Below are positions 49,373 to 57,358 of a DNA stretch of 64,000 nt, in pieces. The notes beneath the pieces were generated by a model. The model had not been told where the DNA came from and ran no database searches. It saw only the letters and a program-made list of their open reading frames with translations. Origin of the DNA: Holdemania massiliensis (GTDB lineage: Bacteria; Bacillota_I; Bacilli_A; Erysipelotrichales; Erysipelotrichaceae); assembly GCF_022440805.1 (NCBI RefSeq), contig NZ_JAKNTK010000001.1, positions 992,001 through 1,056,000 on the forward strand. The letters are read 5' to 3'. The stretch's first letter is position 1. The number at the start of each line of letters is the position of its first letter. The position numbers and the translations under genes were made by a program.

Positions 49373-49414
49373 TTGAGCTTATTTTTCAGAAGTGGTATAC
49401 TATACTAAACCACT
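49373..49414 (+). promoter_or_regulatory. Promoter of the UTRA/GntR pair with overlapping operator
   Basis: TTGAGC (49373-49378) and TATACT (49396-49401) are 17 bases apart. An inverted repeat with outer arms AGTGGT (49391-49396) and ACCACT (49409-49414) covers the -10 box and start site, and contains TGGTATA, the same half-site as in the operators at 50723. This points to autorepression by the GntR protein. Confidence 0.75.
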
Positions 49415-49430
49415 AGAAAACGGTGAACTT

Positions 49431-49943
49431 ATGAATGATGAAGTCTATGTAACACGTCAGCTGGACCAATTTGAATCAATCACTCAGGCTTTGGAAGCCC
49501 GAGGTTTTCATTATGCGTATCCGATTCTGAACCAGTCAGTCATGGAAGCCAATAAGCTGATCAGCGAACAGCTTCAGATTCCGATCGCCACCCGCGTTTT
49601 CAGCTATCGCAAGCTGCGAATCGTAGAGGATAAACCACGGTCAATCGAACAGGTCTATATCGAATATGAAAAAGTCCGCGGGATTGAGACTCTTTCTCTG
49701 GAAAACCAATCGCTTTACCGTGTGCTGCGCCTGCAGTTTGGCTATGATATCCGCCGCAACGAAGAGGAAATCAGAATTGTGCATGCCAGTGAAGAAGAGG
49801 CACGGCTGCTGCATGTGGAAGAGGATGCGGAAATCCTGATGAGCACGGGACTGACGTATTTGGATTCTGTCAAACCCTTTGAATATTTTCAGATCGTGGC
49901 CATTCCAAGCTTCTTTAAATTCAGGAGTGTGACGACGGTATGA
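49431..49943 (+). CDS. Stand-alone UTRA ligand-binding protein without DNA-binding domain
   Basis: From ATG 49431 (GGTGA upstream) the protein has 170 residues and is a UTRA domain: TRVFSYRKLRIVEDKPRSIE, then VHASEEEARLLHVEEDAEIL and a closing EYFQIVAIPSFFKFRS. UTRA domains in GntR/HutC repressors bind sugar phosphates or related effectors. No winged helix is present, because the promoter lies just upstream and the frame extending to 49392 would start before transcription. It overlaps the full GntR regulator by 4 bases (ATGA). It may dimerise with that protein or act as an effector sink. Confidence 0.8.
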   Translation: MNDEVYVTRQLDQFESITQALEARGFHYAYPILNQSVMEANKLISEQLQIPIATRVFSYRKLRIVEDKPRSIEQVYIEYEKVRGIETLSLENQSLYRVLRLQFGYDIRRNEEEIRIVHASEEEARLLHVEEDAEILMSTGLTYLDSVKPFEYFQIVAIPSFFKFRSVTTV

Positions 49944-50662
49944 GTACGGAAAAAGCGGTCTATGTGCAGCTGATGGAAAATATTTTGGAGAAGATCCGGA
50001 CCGGTGAGTATCGCGTCGGTGAGAAAATTATGTCAGAACGGCAGATGGCGCAGCAATATGGCATCAATCGCCTGACTGTACGCAACGCGATCAAAAAGCT
50101 GGTCGAGGAAGGGACACTGGTGTCGATCCAAGGCAAGGGAACCTTTGTCAGCCGCCTGCCGAAAAATGAAAAAAAAGTGGTTTTCGGCGACAATGAGAAT
50201 GTGAGCCTAAGTCAAAGTCTGGTTCAAAGCGGCTTTCAGTCCAGCCGAACAGTGCTTTCGTTTAAGAAAATTGAAAATCAGGGGGAAACGCGGGATTATT
50301 TTCCTGACAGTCCGCAGTTGTATGAGCTGATCCGGCTGTCGCGGATCGATGGTCAGCCGTATGCTTTACAGATCTGTTATTTCCCCGCATCCCTATTTAA
50401 GCAGCCGGAACGGTTTAATTTCGGGGAGGGCTCATTATACACATACATGGAACTGCAGGGACATATGCCGAAGACGATCATTTCCGACATGGAGGTTCAG
50501 GAGGTTCCGGCGGCTTATCGGCAGGTGATGGAAGCCGGACCGAAGAAGCTGATCTTCGCTTACGAATATTTTGGTTTTGACGAACAGCATCGCCTGGTAG
50601 AGTTTACGAAGGCTTATTACATGCCTGAATTTACATCTTTCAAATACGTAACAAAGAAATAG
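49940..50662 (+). CDS. GntR-family transcriptional regulator, HutC/UTRA subfamily
   Basis: Residues about 5-70 are a GntR winged helix-turn-helix (RTGEYRVGEKIMSERQMAQQ, then INRLTVRNAIKKLVEEG and IQGKGTFVS). Residues about 85-235 are a UTRA effector domain (LYELIRLSRIDGQPYALQIC). 240 residues. It is translationally coupled to the stand-alone UTRA protein and precedes the mannose-family PTS operon. Matching operator palindromes at its own promoter and at the PTS promoter indicate that it represses both until an effector, probably a phosphorylated sugar, is bound. Confidence 0.93.
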   Translation: MSTEKAVYVQLMENILEKIRTGEYRVGEKIMSERQMAQQYGINRLTVRNAIKKLVEEGTLVSIQGKGTFVSRLPKNEKKVVFGDNENVSLSQSLVQSGFQSSRTVLSFKKIENQGETRDYFPDSPQLYELIRLSRIDGQPYALQICYFPASLFKQPERFNFGEGSLYTYMELQGHMPKTIISDMEVQEVPAAYRQVMEAGPKKLIFAYEYFGFDEQHRLVEFTKAYYMPEFTSFKYVTKK

Positions 50663-50687
50663 TGTGAATTTCACACTTTTTTTATTG
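50661..50687 (+). terminator. Terminator of the regulator operon
   Basis: AGTGTGA (50661-50667) and TCACACT (50671-50677) form a perfect 7-bp stem followed by a run of T. Its end overlaps the -35 box of the PTS promoter. Confidence 0.88.
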
Positions 50688-50713
50688 CAATCTCATGCGT
50701 GAAGGTGTATAAA
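50685..50713 (+). promoter_or_regulatory. Promoter of the mannose-family PTS operon
   Basis: TTGCAA (50685-50690) and TATAAA (50708-50713) are 17 bases apart. The predicted start lies near 50720, right at the first operator. Confidence 0.75.
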
Positions 50714-50722
50714 ATAATTAAG

Positions 50723-50760
50723 TGGTATAGTGACTATACCAGATGAATAAACTGGTATAG
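50723..50760 (+). promoter_or_regulatory. GntR operator palindrome plus half-site
   Basis: TGGTATAGTGACTATACCA (50723-50741) is a perfect 19-base palindrome, and a second half-site TGGTATAG lies at 50753-50760. Both are downstream of the -10 box, where a bound repressor would block initiation or elongation. The half-site resembles the TGGT-TA type sites of HutC-subfamily regulators such as NagR. Confidence 0.85.
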
Positions 50761-50793
50761 TTACAACAGTCTTGTGAGAAGGAGGAAAATGAT

Positions 50794-51564
50794 ATGTCTG
50801 CATTGCAAGCTGCTTTGATCGGCGTTGTCGCAGCCTTGTCCGTCTTAGAAGGCGGATGGCTGGGAGAATGCAAACTTCGCGAACCAGTTGTGACTGGTTT
50901 TCTGGTTGGTTTGATTTTGGGGAATGTCAAGGAAGGCTTAATTATCGGTGCACAGCTGGAACTGATCTGGATGGGGACAGCTTCGATAGGCCCGACTGCA
51001 GGTTTGAGCATTGGCACCGGCGGTACGATCGGAACTGCGATTGCCTTGTCAACGGGATCGGGAATTGAAGTTGCGATGGCTTTTGGCGTACCTGTTTCAA
51101 TTTTGATGCAATTTCTGCAGACGCTGGTGGATACGGCTTATTCCGGACCCATGCATACCGTCGATAAACTGATCGATGAAGGCGGTAAGGATAAGCAGAT
51201 TATCTGGATTCACTGGCTTTGCGGTATTCTGACATTCCTGATCTATCTTAGTCTGACCTTTGTCGCTTTATACTTCGGAAATGAAGCGATCAACGTTATT
51301 GTCAACAACCTCCCGGCGTGGATGACCAATGGTCTGAACGCAGTGGCGAAGGTATTGCCGGCCTTGGGCTTTGCTTTGCTGATGAATTTGTTATTGGAAC
51401 AGGATTTGGTTCCTTATCTGATTATTGGCTTCGCCCTGACTGCCTGGTTAGGCATGTCGATGATCGGCGTAGCGGCTGTTTCTGTCGCGCTGGCCTGGAT
51501 CATCTATCTGCTTAAACGCGACCAGCTGAATACAGCTAACCCATCAGAAGAGGAGGAACTGTAA
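50794..51564 (+). CDS. PTS EIIC, mannose/fructose/sorbose family
   Basis: A 256-residue polytopic permease with ALQAALIGVVAALSVLEGGWLG at the start and GAQLELIWMGTASIGPTAG, the typical ManY-type segment, near residue 50. It moves the sugar and works with EIID, EIIB and EIIA encoded downstream. GGAGGA precedes the ATG by 8 bases. It is the first gene of a five-gene operon behind a GntR operator. Confidence 0.93.
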   Translation: MSALQAALIGVVAALSVLEGGWLGECKLREPVVTGFLVGLILGNVKEGLIIGAQLELIWMGTASIGPTAGLSIGTGGTIGTAIALSTGSGIEVAMAFGVPVSILMQFLQTLVDTAYSGPMHTVDKLIDEGGKDKQIIWIHWLCGILTFLIYLSLTFVALYFGNEAINVIVNNLPAWMTNGLNAVAKVLPALGFALLMNLLLEQDLVPYLIIGFALTAWLGMSMIGVAAVSVALAWIIYLLKRDQLNTANPSEEEEL

Positions 51565-52401
51565 ATGAGTATGCCAATCACGACGCAGGACAATGCGCGC
51601 AAGCTGTCTAAAAAAGAATTCAATCAAATCTACTGGCGTTCCTTCACACTGTTGGGTTCCTTCAATTATGAACGCATGGAAGGTCTGGGTTTTCTGTATG
51701 CGATGATGCCGAGCTTAAGGCGGATTTGGAAGGATGATCCGGAAGGCTATAAAGCCGCGCTGCACCGGCATATTGCGGCCTTCAACATGACCGTTGCTCC
51801 ATCCCCGTTTGTTATGGGCATCGCAGTGGCCATGGAAGAGCTGGCCCATGACGATGAAAACTTTGATGTAGAGTCCATCAATGCTGTCAAGGTTTCCCTG
51901 ATGGGACCTCTGTCGGGGATCGGGGATACCTTCTTCTGGGGAATCTTCAAAGTCATCGCCTGTTCCTTAGGCGTCAGCTTCGCCAGTCAGGGCAGTGTTC
52001 TCGGTCCGATCGTGCTGCTTTTAGCCTTTAATATTCCGAACTTCCTAACCCGGTATTACTGCCTGAAAATCGGTTATAACAATGGCAGCAAACTGTTGGA
52101 AAACTTACAGCAGTCCGGCAAGATGCAGCTGTTTACCTATTGCGCCGGAATCGTTGGGGTTGCGGCTATCGGCTGTATGATCGCCGCCTGGATCGGTTTG
52201 GAATGTCCGATTGCATTCTCGATTGCCGGCAGTGAAGTCGTCGTTCAGCAATATCTTGATGAGATCTGCCCGCAGCTGCTTTCGCTGGGCGCAACGTTAT
52301 TGATCTATCGATTGTTAAAAAAGAAAATCAGCATCATGAAACTGATTCTGATCATCGTCGCTGTTTCCTTTGTCTGCGGTGTGTTCGGAATCTTGGCGTA
52401 G
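51565..52401 (+). CDS. PTS EIID, mannose/fructose/sorbose family
   Basis: A 278-residue EIID with the family segment RSFTLLGSFNYERMEGLGFLY near the N-terminus, HIAAFNMTVAPSPFVMGIAVAMEE, and GPLSGIGDTFFWG. It forms the membrane part of the PTS with EIIC. The C-terminus is a membrane helix (LILIIVAVSFVCGVFGIL). It starts at the base after the EIIC stop codon, with AGGAGG inside the EIIC end, so expression is coupled. Confidence 0.94.
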   Translation: MSMPITTQDNARKLSKKEFNQIYWRSFTLLGSFNYERMEGLGFLYAMMPSLRRIWKDDPEGYKAALHRHIAAFNMTVAPSPFVMGIAVAMEELAHDDENFDVESINAVKVSLMGPLSGIGDTFFWGIFKVIACSLGVSFASQGSVLGPIVLLLAFNIPNFLTRYYCLKIGYNNGSKLLENLQQSGKMQLFTYCAGIVGVAAIGCMIAAWIGLECPIAFSIAGSEVVVQQYLDEICPQLLSLGATLLIYRLLKKKISIMKLILIIVAVSFVCGVFGILA

Positions 52402-52413
52402 GAGGATAGAAGT

Positions 52414-52896
52414 ATGGCGATTGTTGAAGTCAGAATTGATGACCGGCTGATTCATGGGCAGGTCTGCGGTTATTGGGTGCCGCATCATAGTGTGGAAAAG
52501 ATCGTTGTGATCGACGATAAGATCGCAAAAGATGAAATGCGGAAAACGGCGCTGAAATTCGGCTGTCCGGCAAAGGTCAAGCTGTCGATTCTGGATGCGC
52601 TGACGGCTTCAGATAAGCTGAAGCGCAATCTGGATAAGGGCAGCCGGGTGATGCTTTTAGCGGCAGGTCCTGAACCTTTGTTAAAAATGGTGGAGGACGG
52701 TTATCAAATTGAACAGATTACCGTCGGCAACCTGTCTGGGAAGCCGGGCTATCAACATGTAAAAAAGACGTTGTATCTGTCGGACGCGGACGTTGATAAC
52801 TTTAAGCGGCTGGCCGATCATGGCGTCAAGCTTAAGGTCCAGATGGTGCCGGATGATGTGCCGGAGGATCTGGCTGAAATTGTTCGCAAACTGTAG
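52414..52896 (+). CDS. PTS EIIB, mannose family
   Basis: A 160-residue EIIB with the phosphohistidine His14 in DDRLIHGQVCGYW, followed by VVIDDKIAKDEMRKTALK and VTVGNLSGKPGYQ-type segments (here ITVGNLSGKPGYQHVKK). It receives phosphate from the EIIA encoded at the end of the operon. AGGAGG lies 8 bases before the ATG. Confidence 0.94.
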   Translation: MAIVEVRIDDRLIHGQVCGYWVPHHSVEKIVVIDDKIAKDEMRKTALKFGCPAKVKLSILDALTASDKLKRNLDKGSRVMLLAAGPEPLLKMVEDGYQIEQITVGNLSGKPGYQHVKKTLYLSDADVDNFKRLADHGVKLKVQMVPDDVPEDLAEIVRKL

Positions 52897-52916
52897 AAAG
52901 GACATCTGAAGAAATT

Positions 52917-54005
52917 ATGGAAAAACCAACAGTATTAGGCTATATGAAAGATCAGCCGCGGGCGCTGCGGGAAACCTTCCGCCGCCGTGCGGAATTCGTT
53001 GATCCTTTCCGGAAGTTGTTTGAGCAGCTGCCGATCAAAAAAGTCCTGTTTTTTGGTTCCGGAACTTCCTATAACGCCTCGCAGATCGCGGCTTATGAAT
53101 TCAAACAGCTCTGCGGACTGGAGGCTCAGGGACATTATCCAACGGTATTTGCGCACTATGAAAAGGCGGATTGGACCGGGCTGTTAAAAAAAGAAGAAAT
53201 TCTGTTTGTCGGCATCAGCCAGTCAGGGACCTCGATTTCTACCATTGAAGTGATGGAAAAGGCCCGCAGTGAAGGCTATCCTACTGTGGCACTGACAGAA
53301 AATCTGGATAGTGAGATTACTCACCATGTTGATCATGTTATCCATCTGCTGTGCGGCAAGGAAGAAACACCGCCGGAAACCCGCGGGTACACGGTAACAC
53401 TGCTGCAGTTGTATTTGTGGGCGCTCAGCGCGGCAGAGGTGCGCGGCAAGCTGACAGAAAAGGAAGTTGAACAGGCCCTGGCGGAAACGGAAGCTTTCCT
53501 GAATCAGTTTGATCAGGTCATTGCGGAGAGTGAAGTCTGGTATGACCGCAATGCGACAACGATTGTCAACAGTGACCGTATCTATGTGCTGGGCTATGGC
53601 ATTGATTATGGATCAGCGTTGGAAGGTATGTTAAAAATCGGCGAAATGCTGAGGCTGCCGACGATCGGTTATGAAATCGAAGAGTATTCGCATGGACCGA
53701 CGATGGCAATCTCCCCGAAACAGACGATTCTGATGTTGGGATCGGATGAAGCGGAATGGAACCGCTGTCTGCAGTTCCGCGATGCTTTCCGCCGGTATAC
53801 GGAGCGTGTCCACCTGATTACCGCGAAAGAAGCTCCGGCCGATCATCGGGATTTGGTATTCAGTGTGAAGGCCAATAAATACTTGGCTCCGATCATGCTG
53901 ACGGTTCCTTTCCAGTTTGTTGCCGCCAAAGGTGCTAAGGACACCAACATTGATACCAATGAAAATCCGTTTAAGGAAGAACTGGCGCATCTGCCGGAAG
54001 CGTAA
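52917..54005 (+). CDS. SIS-domain sugar isomerase or deglycase
   Basis: Two SIS folds: the first contains VLFFGSGTSYNASQIA and GISQSGTSISTIE (ligand Ser/Thr loops), the second ILGYGIDYGSALEGMLKIGE-like residues and YEIEEYSHGPTM. Such proteins act as isomerases of phosphorylated amino sugars (as the GlmS isomerase half) or as deglycases of glucoselysine- or fructoselysine-6-phosphate in gfr-type operons with mannose-family PTS genes. The substrate cannot be decided by sequence alone. 362 residues. It begins 20 bases after EIIB and sits inside the PTS operon, so its substrate is the PTS product. Confidence 0.88.
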   Translation: MEKPTVLGYMKDQPRALRETFRRRAEFVDPFRKLFEQLPIKKVLFFGSGTSYNASQIAAYEFKQLCGLEAQGHYPTVFAHYEKADWTGLLKKEEILFVGISQSGTSISTIEVMEKARSEGYPTVALTENLDSEITHHVDHVIHLLCGKEETPPETRGYTVTLLQLYLWALSAAEVRGKLTEKEVEQALAETEAFLNQFDQVIAESEVWYDRNATTIVNSDRIYVLGYGIDYGSALEGMLKIGEMLRLPTIGYEIEEYSHGPTMAISPKQTILMLGSDEAEWNRCLQFRDAFRRYTERVHLITAKEAPADHRDLVFSVKANKYLAPIMLTVPFQFVAAKGAKDTNIDTNENPFKEELAHLPEA

Positions 54006-54016
54006 GGCAGATTGAG

Positions 54017-54451
54017 ATGAGTACAGGAATTCTAGTGATGGGTCATGGTCATTTCGCAAGTGGGATAACCTCGGCACTGGAGCTGATCATGGGCCGACAA
54101 ACAGACTATGAAGCCGTCGATTTTCCAGCGGATTCAGATAAGGTTGAACTTAGCCTACGGATGGAGCAGGCGCTGAAACGGCTGAAGGGAAATGATCAGA
54201 TCCTCATTCTTACGGATCTGTTCAGCGGTACACCGTTCAATGTTGCCATGGAAAAGGTGACGGAACAGCCTGCGCTGAAATTGTATTACGGATTAAATCT
54301 GGGCATGTTAATGGAGCTTATCTCCCGACGGATGTTTCAGGCAGACGAATCGTTAACCGAGGGCTTAGCGGAAGTTGGTCAGCAGCAGGTCGGCTTATTT
54401 GATCCCCATTCTATGGAAGCTTACACAGAAGCCGGCGAAGACGAATTATAA
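54017..54451 (+). CDS. PTS EIIA, mannose family
   Basis: A 144-residue EIIA of the mannose type. It starts MSTGILVMGHGHFASGI with the phosphohistidine His10, and contains ILILTDLFSGTPFNVA, a conserved core strand and loop. It is the last gene of the operon and is followed by a bidirectional terminator. A weak GAGATG ribosome site precedes the ATG. Confidence 0.92.
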   Translation: MSTGILVMGHGHFASGITSALELIMGRQTDYEAVDFPADSDKVELSLRMEQALKRLKGNDQILILTDLFSGTPFNVAMEKVTEQPALKLYYGLNLGMLMELISRRMFQADESLTEGLAEVGQQQVGLFDPHSMEAYTEAGEDEL

Positions 54452-54544
54452 GTCAGTACAGGGTTGTTCTCCAGCGGTAGAATAGTTTTCCTGCAGCGTG
54501 GATCCAGCCAATAAAGAAAGCGGATATTGAAGATGAAATAAAAG

Positions 54545-54599
54545 GAAAAAAAACATCGCGGACCGATTCATTGGAATCAGGTTATTGCGATGTTTTTTG
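54545..54599. terminator. Bidirectional terminator between EIIA and the FRG gene
   Basis: AAAAACATCGC and GCGATGTTTTT (ending 54598) form an 11-bp stem around a long loop, with A and T runs on both sides. Confidence 0.85.
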
Positions 54600-54612
54600 A
54601 TAGCGCTTCTCT

Positions 54613-55476
54613 TTATTTAGAAACGCTCTGATCCTGCAGGGCTTGAGAAACGATTGAATCGCAGAGGTTCTGCAAATCAGGGAACAGACGCTGTTTATTG
54701 TAACCCATGTTATCCAGAAAGCCGAGTGTTTCCAACCGTTCTCTGGCAGTCAGCTCAATTTGAATGCAGCTGGCCGTACCGCGGATTTCCCGAACTGAGT
54801 CTTCCGCTTCAATCGAAGAAGGAATGGAAAACAGACCAGCCTGGGCGATCAGGCGGGAATTGCTGGAGCTGCCGTTATAGATAATTAAGCCTTTGGGATT
54901 AGGGGTGTTGGATACGATATTCAGCTTATTCAGCGCGGCATTTCGTTCCTGAACTACAGTGAGAAATCGACTTTTGTCACGAATGAGGTCAAGAAAATCG
55001 GCATAGTCTTCTACGAATTCGTTGGAAATCGGATTCCATTTGCTTTGATTGTAGCTGCGATGAATGACAATCTGTTCCTTTAGGGGGAGAACAAACAACT
55101 CATAATACCCTTCCTCCGGCTGTTTGTTTTCAGCCAGCGCAAAGTATAGTGCTGTAAAGGGGTTATAAGTCCAGTCGATCAAGCGTGTTGGGATGCCGTA
55201 ATGCTGAGCGCAGGCAACGTAATCCAGAGTTTCCATCGTGCCGGATAACAGATTGGAAGCTTGCTGACGAAACTGATGAAGCAGGGCGAATTCCTGTTCT
55301 TTTAAATTGATAAGAGTTTGCGTTGAGCGGTCATATTTGCGGCAGATGGAAGGCTTCAGCTCAGCTCTGCGGCTGATACCGCGAAAAATATACTGATCAC
55401 TGCGGGTAAGCCGGATCAGATCATTGATTAGGGATTTGCTGCTGGTGTATTTCTCTTTAATCTGGGATTCACTCAT
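54613..55476 (-). CDS. FRG-domain protein
   Basis: The FRG motif is QYIFRGISRRAELKPSICRK near the N-terminus, followed by the family core CAQHYGIPTRLIDWTYNPFTALYFAL. From ATG 55476, with GCGGAGG 8 bases upstream on the minus strand, it has 287 residues; a longer frame to 55590 adds 38 residues that overlap the promoter and is rejected. FRG proteins are of unknown activity; several occur in or near phage-defence or mobile regions, and a fold related to ADP-ribosylating enzymes has been suggested. It lies next to tRNA-Arg but no phage genes are near. Confidence 0.85.
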   Translation of the reverse strand: MSESQIKEKYTSSKSLINDLIRLTRSDQYIFRGISRRAELKPSICRKYDRSTQTLINLKEQEFALLHQFRQQASNLLSGTMETLDYVACAQHYGIPTRLIDWTYNPFTALYFALAENKQPEEGYYELFVLPLKEQIVIHRSYNQSKWNPISNEFVEDYADFLDLIRDKSRFLTVVQERNAALNKLNIVSNTPNPKGLIIYNGSSSNSRLIAQAGLFSIPSSIEAEDSVREIRGTASCIQIELTARERLETLGFLDNMGYNKQRLFPDLQNLCDSIVSQALQDQSVSK

Positions 55477-55522
55477 AAATAAACCTCCGCAATTGGAAAA
55501 GCAGGATTCTGACTCTGTCTTT

Positions 55523-55551
55523 ATCATAAATCGAGGAGAGATGACTGACAA
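55523..55551 (-). promoter_or_regulatory. Promoter of the FRG gene
   Basis: On the minus strand TTGTCA (55551-55546) and TATGAT (55528-55523) are 17 bases apart. Confidence 0.7.
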
Positions 55552-55772
55552 GGAAAAGCGTTCAGAAATATGAAAATTGAACTTGCGCAATTCTTGAGTC
55601 CTTGCGGATCATGATTTCAGAATGGTTCTTTTTAACTTAAGCGCAAACTGAAAACAGAATCTTCTCCAGAGAGCAAATTTTTTTGGGATGTTTAAGTGCG
55701 GTGCGAGCGGTGAATTGTGGAAAGGCTAAGTGCAAACCTGCGGGAAAACGCTGCCTGCGCCCCAATAAACGC

Positions 55773-55801
55773 TTGACGAAATGCGCTTCCCATTGTAAAA
55801 T
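55773..55801 (+). promoter_or_regulatory. Promoter of tRNA-Arg
   Basis: TTGACG (55773-55778) and TAAAAT (55796-55801) are 17 bases apart, about 12 bases before the mature tRNA 5' end. Confidence 0.85.
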
Positions 55802-55812
55802 AATAACGTTAC

Positions 55813-55889
55813 GTGCCCATGGCGCAATTGGATAGCGCATTTGATTCCGATTCAAAAGGTTGCAGGTTCGAGTCCTGTTGGGCGCACCA
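55813..55889 (+). tRNA. tRNA-Arg (anticodon CCG)
   Basis: The acceptor GTGCCCA/TGGGCGC, D arm GCGC...GCGC, anticodon arm TTTGA-TTCCGAT-TCAAA with anticodon CCG, and T arm GCAGG-TTCGAGT-CCTGT fold as a complete cloverleaf. CCA is encoded. It reads the CGG codon and is a single gene with its own promoter. Confidence 0.93.
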
Positions 55890-55901
55890 TTTTTTTTAAA
55901 T

Positions 55902-55970
55902 AAATTTGGATGTTGAACCTGAAGTGAGTCATACTCGCTGTAAAGGAATCAAAAAATCCAAATTTTTTTG
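55902..55970 (+). terminator. Terminator after tRNA-Arg
   Basis: AAATTTGGAT (55902-55911) and ATCCAAATTT (55956-55965) form a perfect 10-bp stem around a 44-base loop, followed by more T. A T-run directly after the CCA may be an additional stop. Confidence 0.75.
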
Positions 55971-56078
55971 TTTGTTTTTTTCTATGAAGAATGGAATGAA
56001 ACAAAGCGGTTGAGAATAGAAGTTTCTTACAAGCAGTAAAGATCGGTTATTCTGGCAGAAAGAAGATGAGGTTAAAAG

Positions 56079-57287
56079 ATGAAACGGAATTATGCAAAAG
56101 TGATTATTACTGAAGAGGGCGAAAAATGGCTGGATAAAGGTCAGATGTGGATGTACCGCAATAACCTGGTCCGAATTGAAGGGCAGCCTGAAAATGGCGA
56201 TCCTGTGGATATTGAAACCGAAAATAAGCGGTATCTGGGAACGGGTTTTTATTCGGAGTGCAGCCATATTGTAGTACGGCTCATCACTAAAAATCCGCAC
56301 ATTTGTATTGATCGGGAATTTTTTAAACAACGAATTCAGTTTGCTTATGATTTCAGAAAAACGGTGGAAGCTGAGAATTTAACCAATTGTCGTTTAATTT
56401 TTGGAGAAGCAGATCAGCTGCCGGGATTAACCGTAGATCGCTACAATGAGATCCTAGTCACTCAGATCAGCACCTTTGGCATGGAAAAGCTTAAGGCGAT
56501 GATTTACGAGCTGCTGTTGGAAATTCTGCGTGAAGATGGGCAAAACATTCAAGGAATTTATGAACGGAATGACATTCAGGTTCGGTTAAAGGAAGGGCTG
56601 CCGATGGAAAAAGGATTTTGGGGCGGGATTTTCCTGCCGACGACCACGGTCATTGATGAAAATGGACTGAAGCTGAATGTTGACATTGAAAATGGTCAAA
56701 AGACCGGATATTTTTTGGATCAGAAATCCAACCGTGTTCTGCTGCGTCAGATGGCGCATGGTAAACGGGTACTTGACTGTTTCAGTCATACCGGGGGCTT
56801 TGCCTTAAATGCTGCTTATGGGAATGCGCAAACCGTGGTGGCTGTCGATGTATCACAGACAGCTCTGGATCAAGGCAAAGCGAATGCTGTACTTAATCAT
56901 CTGGAAGAGAGAATACAGTTCGTCCAGGCGGATGTTTTTGCTTATCTGGATCAATGTGAAGCCGGGCAGTATGATATCATCGTCCTTGATCCACCCGCCT
57001 TTACGAAATCCCGCAAGACCATTCACCAAGCGTATAACGGTTATAAACGGATTAATTATCAGGCAATGAAACTGCTGCGAAATGGCGGATATTTGATCAC
57101 ATGCAGCTGTTCCCGATTCATGGAGATTGATCTTTTTGAAAAGATGCTGCGAGAAGCCGCCTGTGAAGCCAATGTCGTTTTGAAACAAGTTTCCGTTACG
57201 CAGCAAAATCATGATCATCCGATTCTGTGGACGATGGAAGAAACATCTTATCTTAAGTTCTATATATTTCAAATCATTCCAGCGTAA
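56079..57287 (+). CDS. Class I SAM-dependent rRNA methyltransferase, RlmI-like
   Basis: An N-terminal PUA-like domain (KVIITEEGEKWLDKGQMWMY) is followed by a Rossmann methyltransferase: FSHTGGFALNAAYGNA (SAM loop), VLDPPAFTKSRKT (motif IV) and SCSRFM, with the Cys residues expected for 5-methylcytosine formation. Of 402 residues, it fits the RlmI family, which methylates 23S rRNA (C1962 in E. coli). The exact site in this organism is inferred. GATGAGG precedes the ATG. Confidence 0.88.
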   Translation: MKRNYAKVIITEEGEKWLDKGQMWMYRNNLVRIEGQPENGDPVDIETENKRYLGTGFYSECSHIVVRLITKNPHICIDREFFKQRIQFAYDFRKTVEAENLTNCRLIFGEADQLPGLTVDRYNEILVTQISTFGMEKLKAMIYELLLEILREDGQNIQGIYERNDIQVRLKEGLPMEKGFWGGIFLPTTTVIDENGLKLNVDIENGQKTGYFLDQKSNRVLLRQMAHGKRVLDCFSHTGGFALNAAYGNAQTVVAVDVSQTALDQGKANAVLNHLEERIQFVQADVFAYLDQCEAGQYDIIVLDPPAFTKSRKTIHQAYNGYKRINYQAMKLLRNGGYLITCSCSRFMEIDLFEKMLREAACEANVVLKQVSVTQQNHDHPILWTMEETSYLKFYIFQIIPA

Positions 57288-57358
57288 TCGAATGGGAAAA
57301 AGAACAATTGTACTAAAATGGAACGTCTTAAGGATATCAAAATAGGAGGAGAAGAATC

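Noticed and set aside
49392..49430. Extended start of the lone UTRA protein at GTG 49392, which might have hidden a DNA-binding domain
   Set aside because: It lies within the promoter -10 and operator; only 13 residues would be added, too few for a winged helix.
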